64,000 bases of DNA from assembly GCF_023073915.1 (NCBI RefSeq), contig NZ_JADPKK010000002.1, positions 1-64,000 on the forward strand, written 5' to 3'. The notes beneath the pieces were generated by a model. The model made no database searches. It was not told the origin of the DNA and saw nothing but the letters and a program-made list of their open reading frames with translations. The position numbers and the translations under genes are program-made. Shown here piece after piece: positions 1 to 8,392 of the stretch; the stretch's first letter is position 1; each line of letters begins with the position of its first letter. This stretch comes from Bradyrhizobium sp. 149 (GTDB lineage Bacteria; Pseudomonadota; Alphaproteobacteria; Rhizobiales; Xanthobacteraceae).

Positions 1-166
1 GCAATCCCAGGAAGCCGCAGGTGCCCTTGATGGTGTGGACCAGGCGGAAGATGTTATCCAGGATCTTGGCGTTGTTCGGCTCCTGCTCGAACTTCACCAA
101 CTGATTGTCGACCGTGTCCAGGCTCTCGCTGGTCTCCGTCAAAAACTCCCGCAACAGATCATCCAT
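1..166 (-). CDS. cheA: Chemotaxis histidine kinase CheA (N-terminal fragment)
   Basis: Only the first 55 codons lie in the window; the gene runs off the left edge. The translation starts MDDLLREFLTETSESLD and continues into a histidine phosphotransfer (Hpt) domain with the phosphoacceptor motif LVHTIKGTCGFLG, where the His of HTIKG is the site phosphorylated by the CheA kinase domain. CheA couples chemoreceptors through CheW to CheY and CheB at the cytoplasmic face of the membrane. The start is the ATG whose complement is at 164-166. It is transcribed in the same direction as chpT, about 190 bases downstream of it, so a chemotaxis operon probably continues to the left. Identity rests on a short but very characteristic Hpt sequence. 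Confidence 0.88.
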   Translation of the reverse strand, partial: MDDLLREFLTETSESLDTVDNQLVKFEQEPNNAKILDNIFRLVHTIKGTCGFLGL

Positions 167-295
167 GAAAACAGGCCTTCATACAGGAGGGGCGCGCACG
201 AGACGTGATGCGCCATTCGGAATGAGGCCAGCTTCACCGCAAAGCGTTTAATAATGGTTGAGTATGTGGAAAAGAACGGAACCAACAAAGAGATA

Positions 296-322
296 AGGCG
301 CTCCGGACAAACCGAAGCGCCT
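296..322 (-). terminator. Candidate terminator downstream of chpT
   Basis: The arms AGGCGCTCCG (296-305) and CGAAGCGCCT (313-322) form a 10-bp stem with one mismatch and a 7-base loop. Read on the minus strand the hairpin follows the chpT stop at 360 and is followed by a T-rich stretch (tatctctttgtt). It may end chpT transcription before cheA. Confidence 0.4.
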
Positions 323-359
323 CGTAAAGGATAAGTTAACGTTTGAGAGCGGCGCCGGT

Positions 360-1013
360 TTAAGACGCGATAATGGTGATGCCCTCGCCTTCGTGCGCGA
401 GCCTCACGGTGAGCCCGCAAGCCTGTGCCAAAAGCCGCGTATAGTAAGGCTGGATCGCGTGCGCATCCGCGGCCGGGCCGCGCTCGCCGCTCAGGAGCTC
501 GGAGATGTTCTGCGGCAGGCGCGCATTATGTCCCGTCGCGGTGATGCGGAAGCTCATCGTCTCGCCCTCGCCGATGGGGTCGATCGTCAGCGTGCCGCCG
601 CGCGGGATCGTGTGCTGGGAGACGATCAGCATGTTGAGCAACAGCTTGACGCGATTCTTCGGCATCAAGATCCGCGGCAGATTCCAGGTGATCGAGCACT
701 TGCCGTCCTCGATGTGGCCGCGCGCCATGGTCTGGGCATCGCCGAGATCGATCTGCGCCCCGGACGAACCGGCCGCACCAAAGGCAAGGCGGCAGAACTG
801 GAGGCGGGCCGAGGCGGTTTTCGCGCTCTTGCGAATCAGATCGAGCGCGAACTCACGGTCGTCGGGCTTGGGATCGTCGTCGAGCACTTCGAGCCCATTG
901 ACGATGGCGCCGACAGGGCTGATGAGGTCGTGGCAGACCCGCGAGCACAGCAGCGCAGCGAGTTCGAGCGCATCTGGAGCGGTAACGGTAGCGGGTGACG
1001 AAGCGTCAGACAT
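360..1013 (-). CDS. chpT: Histidine phosphotransferase ChpT
   Basis: A 217-residue homologue of ChpT, the phosphotransfer protein that in Caulobacter passes phosphate from the hybrid kinase CckA to CtrA and CpdR and so controls the cell cycle. The diagnostic motif CHDLISPVGAI sits near the N-terminus, making His28 the predicted phosphoacceptor in the first helix of the dimerisation bundle. The rest resembles a degenerate HATPase domain, as is typical for ChpT. I chose the ATG at 1011-1013, preceded by AGGAA, over an in-frame upstream extension with non-coding character. It lies upstream of and co-directional with cheA. Its partners CckA and CtrA are not in the window. Confidence 0.88.
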   Translation of the reverse strand: MSDASSPATVTAPDALELAALLCSRVCHDLISPVGAIVNGLEVLDDDPKPDDREFALDLIRKSAKTASARLQFCRLAFGAAGSSGAQIDLGDAQTMARGHIEDGKCSITWNLPRILMPKNRVKLLLNMLIVSQHTIPRGGTLTIDPIGEGETMSFRITATGHNARLPQNISELLSGERGPAADAHAIQPYYTRLLAQACGLTVRLAHEGEGITIIAS

Positions 1014-1184
1014 AAAGGGTTCCTGGAATTGCACGGCGCGGACGCGGCGAATCACGCATGCTTGACGAATGCCGCGGGTTCTAACATTCGCAAGCCCGTG
1101 GCAGCTAGCTTGCGATCGGTTCGAAGCGGCCCTAATGCCGCGACGAATCACTCGAGGAGGGATGGAATTGCCGATGAATGAGGC

Positions 1185-2012
1185 ATGCAGGTGAAGCGGA
1201 TCATCGACGGCACGGCCGCCTCCCACCTGATGGAGCCGCTCACTGCGCTGGTGGTGAAGGCGGGCGAAGCCATCCTCGCGGTCAACCGGGCGGCGATGCG
1301 GATCGATGGCAAGCAGGACGGCTCGCCGGTCACCGAGGCCGACCTTGCCGCCGACCGCATCATCGCGGACGGGCTGGCGCAGCTTGCGGGTGACATCCCG
1401 ACGCTCTCGGAAGAGCGGACCCAGCTCGCCTCGCCGCCCTTCCGCGACAGCTTCTTCCTGATCGACCCGCTCGACGGCACCAAGGAGTTCGTCGCCGGGC
1501 GCGACGAGTTCACCGTCAACCTTGCCCTCGTGACATCAGGCGTGCCGCTGCTGGGCATCGTCAGCGCCCCGGCACTCGGGCTGCTCTGGCGCGGCATCGT
1601 CGGCCGCGGCGCCGAGCGGCTGAGGTTTGACGGCGCGACCATCGGCGCTGCCGAGCCGATCCATACCCGCAAGCTGCCGGCGCCGGGCGAGCCCTGGATC
1701 GCGGCGGTGAGCCGTTCGCACGGCGATCCGCAAAGCGAGGCATTCATCGATATCAGGCCCAACGCCGTCCGAAAGACAGTCGGCTCGGCCGTGAAGTTCG
1801 GCCGGATCGCGGAAGGCAGTGCCGACATCTACCCCCGCTTCGGGCCGACCTCGGAATGGGACGTCGGGGCCGGCTACGCGGTCGTGACCGCGGCCGGCGG
1901 CAAGGTGACCGACGGCAAGGGTGGCGAGCTCCGCTTCGGTGAGCGGCACGACAAAGGCTTCATCATCCCGGAGTTCATCGCCTGGGGTGACCCGCAGGCG
2001 GCAAGACTCTGA
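1185..2012 (+). CDS. cysQ: 3'(2'),5'-bisphosphate nucleotidase CysQ
   Basis: A 275-residue member of the inositol monophosphatase superfamily. CysQ removes the 3'-phosphate from PAP, the by-product of PAPS-dependent sulfate assimilation and sulfotransfer, and needs Mg2+. The metal-binding residues are all visible: SEE at 75-77, the signature DPLDGTKEF starting at Asp94, and EWD ending at Asp226. This fits CysQ better than inositol monophosphatase because of the DGTKEF variant. The start is uncertain: ATG 1185 has no well-spaced Shine-Dalgarno sequence, and Met16 (1230) is an alternative that still keeps the first helix. It is divergent from chpT with about 170 bases between them. Confidence 0.88.
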   Translation: MQVKRIIDGTAASHLMEPLTALVVKAGEAILAVNRAAMRIDGKQDGSPVTEADLAADRIIADGLAQLAGDIPTLSEERTQLASPPFRDSFFLIDPLDGTKEFVAGRDEFTVNLALVTSGVPLLGIVSAPALGLLWRGIVGRGAERLRFDGATIGAAEPIHTRKLPAPGEPWIAAVSRSHGDPQSEAFIDIRPNAVRKTVGSAVKFGRIAEGSADIYPRFGPTSEWDVGAGYAVVTAAGGKVTDGKGGELRFGERHDKGFIIPEFIAWGDPQAARL

Positions 2013-2037
2013 GCAAGACTCTGAGATTGTAAAGCCG

Positions 2038-2571
2038 CTACTGGCTGAGCCTGTCCCGGAGGGCCGGCCAGCGCTTGCCCACCTCATAGAGGAAGCGCTC
2101 GGGACTGGCGGCGAAGGCGTCGCGATTGGCTTCCCGGCTGAACAGATAGAGCCGCTGCGCCGCGATCGCGAAGAAGCGGGGGTTACCGGCGATGGTGACG
2201 CCGCGGGCGATATCGACCGGATCGTAGCCGCCGAACTGCGGCCCATAGACCTCGGGATGGGCCAGGAAAGAGGCCCGGTTGCCCTCGTTCCGAAAGCGCC
2301 AGACCGCGCCCCACAGGTTCGCCTCGAACTCGGCCGTCCCCTGCACGGCCGTACCACCGACGAAATAGGCGACGGGGTCGAAGCCCTCGATCGCTACGCC
2401 ACTGAAACGGTTGACGACGATCCGCTCGGTGGTGGCCGCTTGCACAGGCAACCCCACGCAGATGATCCAAATGCCCGACAGCAGGCAGACCAGACGGCTG
2501 ATCAAGGCAATTCCGGGGCGCAAAGGACTGGCTTCCTGCCGTTGTGCCGTCATAGTTGCTGCGGATAACAT
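2038..2571 (-). CDS. YHS domain-containing exported protein
   Basis: A 177-residue protein with an N-terminal hydrophobic segment (about residues 22-45) that looks like a signal peptide or anchor ending in VQA, followed by a YHS-type domain. The domain is recognisable from IEGFDPVAYF and the later sequence FGGYDPV, the pattern of secreted YHS proteins thought to bind metal or sense redox state. No catalytic residues are evident. It is convergent with cysQ, whose stop lies 25 bases away. An internal Met at residue 7 (2553) is an equally good start. Its exact role is unknown; family assignment is good. Confidence 0.7.
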   Translation of the reverse strand: MLSAATMTAQRQEASPLRPGIALISRLVCLLSGIWIICVGLPVQAATTERIVVNRFSGVAIEGFDPVAYFVGGTAVQGTAEFEANLWGAVWRFRNEGNRASFLAHPEVYGPQFGGYDPVDIARGVTIAGNPRFFAIAAQRLYLFSREANRDAFAASPERFLYEVGKRWPALRDRLSQ

Positions 2572-2662
2572 CCGAGTCGAGGGGACATCCGGCGCAACCT
2601 AGAGCCGTGCCTGTTGGCATCAGGTTAAGGAAGCGACCGGTTTCGATACCAGGGGTTCTTTT

Positions 2663-3268
2663 ATGACTTTCGCATCACGCCTTGCCGCAGTCGCGCTTGC
2701 CGCGCTGGTTGGGTGGATCATTCCGGCCTCGGCCCAGCAGGCGCCGCCGCCCGATTTGCCACCGCCGCAGCGGACTCCCACGCCCACCACCTATGGGCCG
2801 GACGAACTCGTGAACGCCGGCCACCGCTTCTTCGGCAACGTCTCGCGGGGCCTCGCCTCGATCATCGAGAAGGCTGTCAGCCAATGGGGCCTGCCCAACG
2901 GCTATATTCTCGGTGAGGAAGGATCCGGCGCCTTCGTCGCCGGCCTGCGTTACGGTGAAGGCACGCTCTACACCAAGAACGCCGGCGACCTGCGCGTCTA
3001 CTGGCAGGGCCCCTCGCTCGGCTTCGACTGGGGCGGCGACGGCGCGCGCACCATGACGCTGGTCTATAATCTGCCCGCCACCAACGCGATCTACCAGCGC
3101 TTCGCGGGCCTCGACGGCTCGGCCTACATCATCGGCGGCTTCGGCATGACGGCGCTCACCGCCAACAACATCGTGCTGGTGCCGATCCGCTCGGGCCTCG
3201 GCCTGCGGCTGGGAGCCAATATCGGCTATTTGAAATTCACCCCGCGCGCGACCTGGAACCCGTTCTAG
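2663..3268 (+). CDS. EipA/DUF1134 family envelope protein
   Basis: A 201-residue protein with a clear signal peptide (residues 1-24, ending in PASA before QQA), a proline-rich linker (about 25-40) and a DUF1134 domain with conserved blocks such as YILGEEGSGAF, LYTKNAGDLRVYWQGPS and GFDWGGDGARTM. The Brucella member, EipA, is a periplasmic beta-barrel-like protein needed for cell-envelope integrity and virulence; I infer a similar periplasmic envelope role here. It stands alone, divergent from the YHS gene. The sequence matches the family over its whole length with no truncation. Confidence 0.82.
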   Translation: MTFASRLAAVALAALVGWIIPASAQQAPPPDLPPPQRTPTPTTYGPDELVNAGHRFFGNVSRGLASIIEKAVSQWGLPNGYILGEEGSGAFVAGLRYGEGTLYTKNAGDLRVYWQGPSLGFDWGGDGARTMTLVYNLPATNAIYQRFAGLDGSAYIIGGFGMTALTANNIVLVPIRSGLGLRLGANIGYLKFTPRATWNPF

Positions 3269-3389
3269 CGTCCGCGCTTTCCCCTCCCGCGACGGATCAA
3301 GGTTAACGACATGTCGGGACTGGCTTTTTGCCGGCCCCGCATGCAATGTCGTTTGGTAAATTTTTCCTTAGCTTTGGGAGTTCTGGCCC

Positions 3390-4688
3390 ATGGTCGAACC
3401 GATCATGTACCTGGCGATCGGTTTCCTGCTCTCGATGCTGTGCGGGCTTGCGATCGTGCCGCTGGTGCATAACCGCGCCGTGCGCCTGACCACGCGCCGG
3501 CTCGAGGCGGCCACGCCGTTGTCGATGGCGGAGATCCAGGCCGACAAGGACCAGCTCCGCGCCGAATTCGCCATGTCGGCACGACGCCTCGAGATGAGCG
3601 TCGACCAGCTCAAGAACAAGACCACGAGCCAGCTCGCCGAGCTCGGCAAGAAGAGCGACGCCATCAATCGCATGAAGATCGAGCTCGGCGAGAAGAACGC
3701 CACGATCTTCGCGCTCGAAGCGCGCGAGAAGGCGGTGAAGGAGCAGCTCCGCGCCACCGAAGAGGAATTCAACACCAAGACCGCAGCCCTGCGCGCCGCC
3801 GAGAATGCGCTGACCGACAAGCAGGGCGATCTCGCAAAAATCAATTCCGAGCTGTCCGACCGCTCGATGATGGCGGAGAGCCGTCAGGTCGAGCTGGTCG
3901 CGGTCCGTGCCCAGATCGAAGAGCTGAAGAACCGCGTCGGCGACGCCGAGAAGGAATTTGCCGCGACGCAGGCGCGGCTGGCGCAGGAGCGTACCGATTC
4001 CGAGACCGTCTCGCGCGAGCTCGGCGACGCCCGCGGCCGCGTCGAGAATCTGAGCCAGCGCGTCACCGACCTCGATCGCCAGCTCATCGTGCAGGTGAAA
4101 GAGGCCGAAATGCTGTCGGGCCGCGTCACCGATCTCGAAGGCCGCCTCGCCACACAGGGCAAGCTGCTCGCCGAGCGCGACTACGAGAACAACCAGCTGC
4201 GCCAGGCCAACGAGAGCAACGAGCGCACCATCAAGGAGCTGCGCGTCGAGATCGCGGCCTTGAGCGGCGGCAAGTCGTCGGCCGCGATGGAATCGATCCG
4301 CGCGGAAAAGACCGCGCTGGAGGAGCAGCTCCGCACCGCCCGCGACGAGCGCGCAAAACTCCAGCGCGACATCAACGCGATCCAGCAACAGGCCGAGAGC
4401 TCCTGGGCGACCGAGCGAATGGAGAACGCGCTGCTGCGCGAGCGCATCAACGACATCGCCGCCGAAGTGGCAAAGCTCGCGATGCAGCTCGAAGGCCCGA
4501 ACTCGCCGATCGAGGCCCTGCTCGCGGCCGAGGCCGGCCAGCCGCCGAGGCCGGCGCCGCGCCCGGCCAATGACGCCGCGACCAATGGCACGGCCGCAGC
4601 CACCCTGCCCGAAGGCGGCGGAACACTCGCCGAACGCATCCGCGCGCTCCAGGCCCACGCCTCCCGCGCGCGCCAGCAGGGCGCGTAA
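3390..4688 (+). CDS. Membrane-anchored coiled-coil protein of unknown function
   Basis: A 432-residue protein with one N-terminal transmembrane helix (about residues 5-26) followed by an almost uninterrupted coiled coil of about 340 residues rich in E, K, R, L and A heptads (roughly 45-385). It ends in an alanine/proline-rich tail containing NGTAAATLPEGG. The topology suggests an inner-membrane anchor with a long cytoplasmic rod, as in proteins that organise division or polar structures, but no catalytic domain is present. I know it only as a conserved hypothetical of the Bradyrhizobium group. Start ATG 3390 was chosen because the membrane helix follows at once. It ends about 170 bases before tRNA-Val. 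Confidence 0.75.
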   Translation: MVEPIMYLAIGFLLSMLCGLAIVPLVHNRAVRLTTRRLEAATPLSMAEIQADKDQLRAEFAMSARRLEMSVDQLKNKTTSQLAELGKKSDAINRMKIELGEKNATIFALEAREKAVKEQLRATEEEFNTKTAALRAAENALTDKQGDLAKINSELSDRSMMAESRQVELVAVRAQIEELKNRVGDAEKEFAATQARLAQERTDSETVSRELGDARGRVENLSQRVTDLDRQLIVQVKEAEMLSGRVTDLEGRLATQGKLLAERDYENNQLRQANESNERTIKELRVEIAALSGGKSSAAMESIRAEKTALEEQLRTARDERAKLQRDINAIQQQAESSWATERMENALLRERINDIAAEVAKLAMQLEGPNSPIEALLAAEAGQPPRPAPRPANDAATNGTAAATLPEGGGTLAERIRALQAHASRARQQGA

Positions 4689-4774
4689 GCGGCCCCAAAA
4701 CGGTCTCACCGCCGAGTTGCGGGGTCTGCGGAAGGTTTTCGGGCCGCTTTAAGGGTCTTGGGGCGCCTCGAAAC

Positions 4775-4803
4775 TTGACACCTTCGGCCCGCACTTCTAA
4801 ATC
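4775..4803 (+). promoter_or_regulatory. Promoter of the tRNA-Val gene
   Basis: A consensus -35 TTGACA (4775-4780), a 17-base spacer and a -10 TAAATC (4798-4803) lie about 50 bases before the mature tRNA. This is the best match to a housekeeping promoter I noticed in the window. Confidence 0.6.
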
Positions 4804-4855
4804 CCGGGCTCCGATGCACCGCGGCCGAAACTCGGGTCGCCTGCATGATGGTTTC

Positions 4856-4930
4856 GGGTGCATAGCTCAGCGGGAGAGCGTTCCCTTCACACGGGAGAGG
4901 TCCAAGGTTCGATCCCTTGTGCGCCCACCA
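4856..4930 (+). tRNA. tRNA-Val(CAC)
   Basis: The sequence folds into a standard cloverleaf: acceptor GGGTGCA pairs with TGCGCCC, D-arm GCTC/GAGC, anticodon stem TTCCC/GGGAG around loop TTCACAC (anticodon CAC, reading GUG), variable loop AGGTC and T-arm CAAGG/CCTTG around TTCGATC. The 3' CCA is encoded (4928-4930). A consensus promoter lies upstream. tRNA 3' ends are common integration sites, but no integrase gene follows. Confidence 0.96.
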
Positions 4931-5251
4931 TCCATCTTCCTGAACCATCCTGATTGCAGGCCTATCGTCGACGCTTGGCGGCTATCCCCCACCCGTCCAA
5001 ATCAAAAGTGTCGAAAACAACCCCATGCACAGTAGCCCATGCGAGCGGGATCAATGGGTTACGCGAATGCGACTTTTCCGAACTCTGATTTGACTCGTCG
5101 GGCAAAACAGGAGCACGATGCCATCATCCGAAGCGAGGCATCGGTTTGCCCGTGAGGTGATGATGACTTCTGGTCTAACCGATAAGCGGAAAGGGTCAGA
5201 TTGTATTGGCGTGTCTCGGACGGGCCACCAGCGCATCCCGGTGCACGTGCA
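4931..5251. other. Intergenic stretch without a convincing gene
   Basis: About 320 bases between tRNA-Val and the next gene. Short frames exist but none has a ribosome-binding site or recognisable product. From memory, the minus-strand stretch around 4990-5120 (tgctcctgttttgcccgac and the later atggggttgttttcgacac) resembles a dispersed intergenic sequence of Bradyrhizobium genomes; this is an impression, not a search result. Confidence 0.35.
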
Positions 5252-5971
5252 TTAAGGAGTCCGAAGAGCGTGGTCGTGGAATTCCAAGGCCACGCCGAAC
5301 ACATCGCGTAAACCAACCTTCCCGGTAGCAGTCACCCGCACTGCTCGTGAGTCGCGGTCGCGTTCGACCCATTCAAGTTCGGTGAACCGCCGCAGCAGTT
5401 CCGCCCCGACATGGCCGGCGATATGGTAGCGGCGCTCGCTCCAGTCGAGGCAGGGTCGGCAGAATATCCGCTTGCTTTTTGTGTTCGGCGCCAGCGCCAA
5501 GCCGAAGTTGGACAGGAAATGTGCGCCTGAATCTGTCACTTCACCACCATCGTCGGTGAGGACAACGCAGCCATTGGAAACGAGCGCATCAGCGATGCCC
5601 ACTCCCAAGCGGCCGGCCAAATGATCGTAGCAGGTCCGTCCCATCCTCAAGCGGTCATCCTGGGTAGATCGTGGCTGATGACGGGCGGGGGTCTCAATGG
5701 CGGCGACTGCTTTGATGCTCTCCAGCATCTTGGCGACCAGTGGCGAAGCGATGCGATAATATCGATTGCGACGCTTCTGGGTCACGGTGAGCAAGCGGGC
5801 GCCAACCAGCTTTGACAGATGACCGCTCGCGGTGGATTTGGAAACTCGCGCGCGGGCCGCGAGTTCCCTGGCGGTTAGGGCCTGCCCGCCCATTAAAGCC
5901 GACAGGATCGTAGCTCGGGCGGTGTCGCCAACTAAGGCCGCGACCTCAACCATGTTTGCTGCAGCCGCCAT
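5252..5971 (-). CDS. ArsR-type winged-helix transcriptional regulator
   Basis: A 239-residue protein with an N-terminal winged helix-turn-helix (about residues 10-85). The recognition region is LTARELAARARVSKSTASGH, followed by a wing with RRNRYYRIAS, typical of ArsR/SmtB-like repressors. The C-terminal 130 residues are unlike small metal-sensing ArsR proteins and carry several cysteines, including a CRPCLDW motif that could bind metal or sense redox state. It is divergent from the two RidA-family genes, with 117 bases between start codons, and so probably regulates them. The start is ambiguous: the first ATG sits directly on its GGAG, so Met7 (5953) is possible. Confidence 0.7.
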   Translation of the reverse strand: MAAAANMVEVAALVGDTARATILSALMGGQALTARELAARARVSKSTASGHLSKLVGARLLTVTQKRRNRYYRIASPLVAKMLESIKAVAAIETPARHQPRSTQDDRLRMGRTCYDHLAGRLGVGIADALVSNGCVVLTDDGGEVTDSGAHFLSNFGLALAPNTKSKRIFCRPCLDWSERRYHIAGHVGAELLRRFTELEWVERDRDSRAVRVTATGKVGLRDVFGVALEFHDHALRTP

Positions 5972-6088
5972 CTCCTACCCTATCGTGATGCGCCTGATCT
6001 TTGCAACCGGCGACAGTTCGGTATCGATCAAACCATTCGATCTCCAGCGCCTGCTAAGGATCCGACGTCGATCGAACGGGGGTGCGTC

Positions 6089-6484
6089 ATGTTGAGAAGA
6101 TTACGCGTAGAGCCAATTTCCAGCTATTTGGAGCGTCGTCGCAAAGGCCCGATCTATCCGGCGATTGTCGCCAATGGTCTCGTGTATCTGTCGGGGCTGC
6201 CGCCGTTCGATCCGGAAACAGGTGATATCAAGCTGATGCCGTTCGAGCGGCAGGCAGAAATCGTTCTCGATCAGATGAAGCTTTGTCTGGAGACGGCAGG
6301 TTCGTCGCTCACGCAGGTACTCAAATGCAATGTCTATTGCACACCTGATCCCGCGCACTTCGCGATCTTCAATGAAGTTTACGCACGCTACTTCCCAAGC
6401 GAGTCCCCGGCCCGAACCTTCGTGCATGTGCCGTCGTGGCCCGGTCCGTTTGATGTAGAAATCGACGGTGTCGCAGCCGTTTGA
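6089..6484 (+). CDS. RidA/YjgF family protein
   Basis: A 131-residue member of the RidA (YER057c/UK114) family, whose founding members hydrolyse reactive enamine/imine intermediates released by PLP enzymes. The typical strand pattern is present: IYPAIVANGLVYLSGLPPFD, LDQMKLCLETAGSSL and a C-terminal DVEIDGVAAV. The usual catalytic Arg of true RidA (in the R-x-[VIA]-[VIA] segment before the last strand) is replaced by the region PARTFVHVPSW, so it may belong to a non-deaminase subgroup. A second RidA-family gene follows 55 bases later and a divergent ArsR-type regulator precedes it, so the pair probably serves one catabolic step. Confidence 0.75.
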   Translation: MLRRLRVEPISSYLERRRKGPIYPAIVANGLVYLSGLPPFDPETGDIKLMPFERQAEIVLDQMKLCLETAGSSLTQVLKCNVYCTPDPAHFAIFNEVYARYFPSESPARTFVHVPSWPGPFDVEIDGVAAV

Positions 6485-6539
6485 CGAACTTGCGCCCGCC
6501 TCTCAGGCGCAATCTCACCACAACCCACTAGGACATCCT

Positions 6540-6926
6540 ATGCCGAACAAAATCCATGATATTGGCGTTGCGAAAAAGATTGGCCTCTACAGTGATGCAA
6601 CTGAAGTACCCGCCGATGCTCGTTGGCTCTTTACATCAGGAACACCTGGCTTGCCTTTGGACGGCCTGCTGCCGGCCGATATTGTGGGACAGGCGGAAAT
6701 TGCTTGGACACACATCCTGACCATGCTCGACCGAGCGGGGATGACCGTCCACGACCTGGTGAAGGTCACGCACTATCTGACGCGCGCCTCCGACATCCCG
6801 GCTTACGTCAAGGTCCGCGCACGTTTCCTCGGCGACGCGCGGCCGGCAGAAATGCTGCTGATTGTCCCAGAACTTGTTCGCCCAGAGTTCTTGCTCGAGA
6901 TCGAGGCGTACGCCGCAAAGTCATAA
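6540..6926 (+). CDS. Second RidA/YjgF-like protein
   Basis: A 128-residue RidA-family protein recognised from WLFTSGTPGLPLDG, HILTMLDRAGMTVHDLVKV and the C-terminal FLLEIEAYAAKS. It shares only the fold pattern with its upstream neighbour, so it is not a recent duplicate. I chose ATG 6540 over an upstream in-frame ATG at 6468, which would overlap the preceding gene and adds a non-family leader. Two unlike RidA proteins in tandem suggest a heteromeric assembly or two consecutive steps on an unstable intermediate. Substrate is unknown. Confidence 0.72.
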   Translation: MPNKIHDIGVAKKIGLYSDATEVPADARWLFTSGTPGLPLDGLLPADIVGQAEIAWTHILTMLDRAGMTVHDLVKVTHYLTRASDIPAYVKVRARFLGDARPAEMLLIVPELVRPEFLLEIEAYAAKS

Positions 6927-7143
6927 ATGCGCGAGACCATTCGTCTAGTTCACGTCAAAACGCTCCCTCCTCGGCCGGTCAAGCGGTCGAGCGATGCGGC
7001 CATCATGTTGACCGGCACATAGGCCAGCTCGATCGAGCGGTTCTTTTCTGTCCGTTATGGGGAACGCATTCAAAAGCGCGACAAGATCAAAAGCGCAACT
7101 GCCTAGCTACACGCGGATTGGAGCGAAGGCCGCACATCAAGCT

Positions 7144-7821
7144 TCATGCCGCCCGCTCCGGCCGCCAGGCCGCGTAGAGGCCGACGAGCGTCCCGATGGC
7201 GACCAGCGCTGCCGCCAGCAGCACCTCTAATTCCCCGTCATCGGTGGTGCCGACGGACGATACAAGTCTGGTCACGACGACGAACAGAACGCCCACGGAG
7301 GCTGCCGCACCCACGCTGAGATAGGCGAGCTCTCGCGTCAGGCTGCGGCCGAGAAGTCCGATGGCCGTGAAATACATCGCGCAGGCGTTGGGATGAACGA
7401 ACAAGGCAACGCGGGCGTAAGGACCGTAGGCGTCGAGGAGGGACTCACACCGGTTCAGCGCCGCTTTTGAGGCCACCCGCTGCAACAGCGGCCTGAAAAA
7501 GCGAGCCTGTGCGTAACTCAGAACCGCGCCCACGATGATGGCCAGCCACGCCAGGATGAAAACGGAGACATCCGCGGGCTTCGGATTGAGCGCCACGGAC
7601 ATCAGGATGAGGGCGGTTCCGGGAAAATAGCCAAAATACGGGAAGACCGACTCCAGGAGCACGCAGACGAAGATGAAGATCGGAAACCATGGCGAAGCCG
7701 TCGCATCGTGGACGATGGCGTTCAAGTCGAAGAGGTCAGTCTTGTACAGGACGAGGTACATGCACATGGCCAGTCCGGCCAGCGCGTAGAACGGCAACGC
7801 CCCCGACAGAAACCGTCTCAT
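7144..7821 (-). CDS. Integral membrane protein, possibly DedA/VTT-like
   Basis: A 225-residue protein with about five or six hydrophobic segments (near residues 5-25, 40-62, 68-88, 95-115, 170-195 and 205-222). The stretch FPYFGYFPGTALIL followed by a glycine-containing helix and LSYAQARFF resembles the conserved core of DedA/VTT (SNARE-associated) proteins, which act in lipid scrambling or envelope homeostasis, but similarity is modest. The start is the ATG at 7819-7821; a longer in-frame reading upstream would run into the neighbouring gene. It lies downstream of the GreA/GreB-type gene on the same strand, with 46 bases between. Confidence 0.55.
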   Translation of the reverse strand: MRRFLSGALPFYALAGLAMCMYLVLYKTDLFDLNAIVHDATASPWFPIFIFVCVLLESVFPYFGYFPGTALILMSVALNPKPADVSVFILAWLAIIVGAVLSYAQARFFRPLLQRVASKAALNRCESLLDAYGPYARVALFVHPNACAMYFTAIGLLGRSLTRELAYLSVGAAASVGVLFVVVTRLVSSVGTTDDGELEVLLAAALVAIGTLVGLYAAWRPERAA

Positions 7822-7867
7822 CCAGCTATCGGGCGTTGTTGCGCGGACACAGCGGAGATCATCGATA

Positions 7868-8356
7868 TCAGCTCGACCCGATCGACAGAATCTCGATCTC
7901 CTGCGCGCCCGAACCCACGACGTCGCCAACGGCCTTTCCCATCAACGACTTCGCAACCGGCGCGACGAACGAGATCGAGCCGGCCTTGGGGTCGGCTTCG
8001 TCCTCGCCGACGATGCGATAGGTCTGCACACGGCCATCGGCGCGGCTGAAGGTCACCGTGCTGCCGAAGGCGACGATATCGGTCGAGGTTGGAGCGGGAA
8101 TGACCTGCGCCGTACGCAGCCGTTCGGCGAGATAGCGGGCGTCACGCAGGGGCACCGCCGATTGCCGGCGCTTTTCGTTGACGTCCTCGATGGCTTGCGC
8201 GGCTTCATAGGCCTCGCGTGTGTCTTGAAGCTGTCGTTGCAACGCCTGCAAGCCCGCTTCCGTCACGAGGTTTGGATGAGGCGAGATCGGACGATCCGGC
8301 AGCAACGTCTCGGCGGCGGTTTCCGCGCTCTCTTCCTTGGTAAAGGCAACGCTCAA
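7868..8356 (-). CDS. GreA/GreB family transcription elongation factor
   Basis: A 162-residue protein with an N-terminal helical region (about 30-85, containing LVTEAGLQALQRQLQDTREAYEA split over two helices) and a C-terminal FKBP-like GreA/GreB domain: VAFGSTVTFSRADGR, YRIVGEDEADPKAGSISFVAPVA and LMGKAVGDVV. Gre factors bind in the secondary channel of RNA polymerase and stimulate cleavage of backtracked RNA, using acidic residues at the coiled-coil tip. The coiled coil here is short and carries few acids, so it may instead be a Rnk-like or stress paralogue. It heads a minus-strand pair with the membrane protein downstream. Confidence 0.75.
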   Translation of the reverse strand: MSVAFTKEESAETAAETLLPDRPISPHPNLVTEAGLQALQRQLQDTREAYEAAQAIEDVNEKRRQSAVPLRDARYLAERLRTAQVIPAPTSTDIVAFGSTVTFSRADGRVQTYRIVGEDEADPKAGSISFVAPVAKSLMGKAVGDVVGSGAQEIEILSIGSS

Positions 8357-8392
8357 GTCGAAGATCCTGTCGAACCGTTCTGGACTCCCGAA

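Noticed and set aside
4706..4948. An 80-codon minus-strand frame containing WWAHKGSNLGPLPCEG
   Set aside because: It is the well-known spurious translation of the antisense of a tRNA gene, here tRNA-Val(CAC).
4856..8021. Integrated genomic island at tRNA-Val
   Set aside because: No integrase, transposase or duplicated tRNA 3' end could be seen by eye, so an island is only a possibility.
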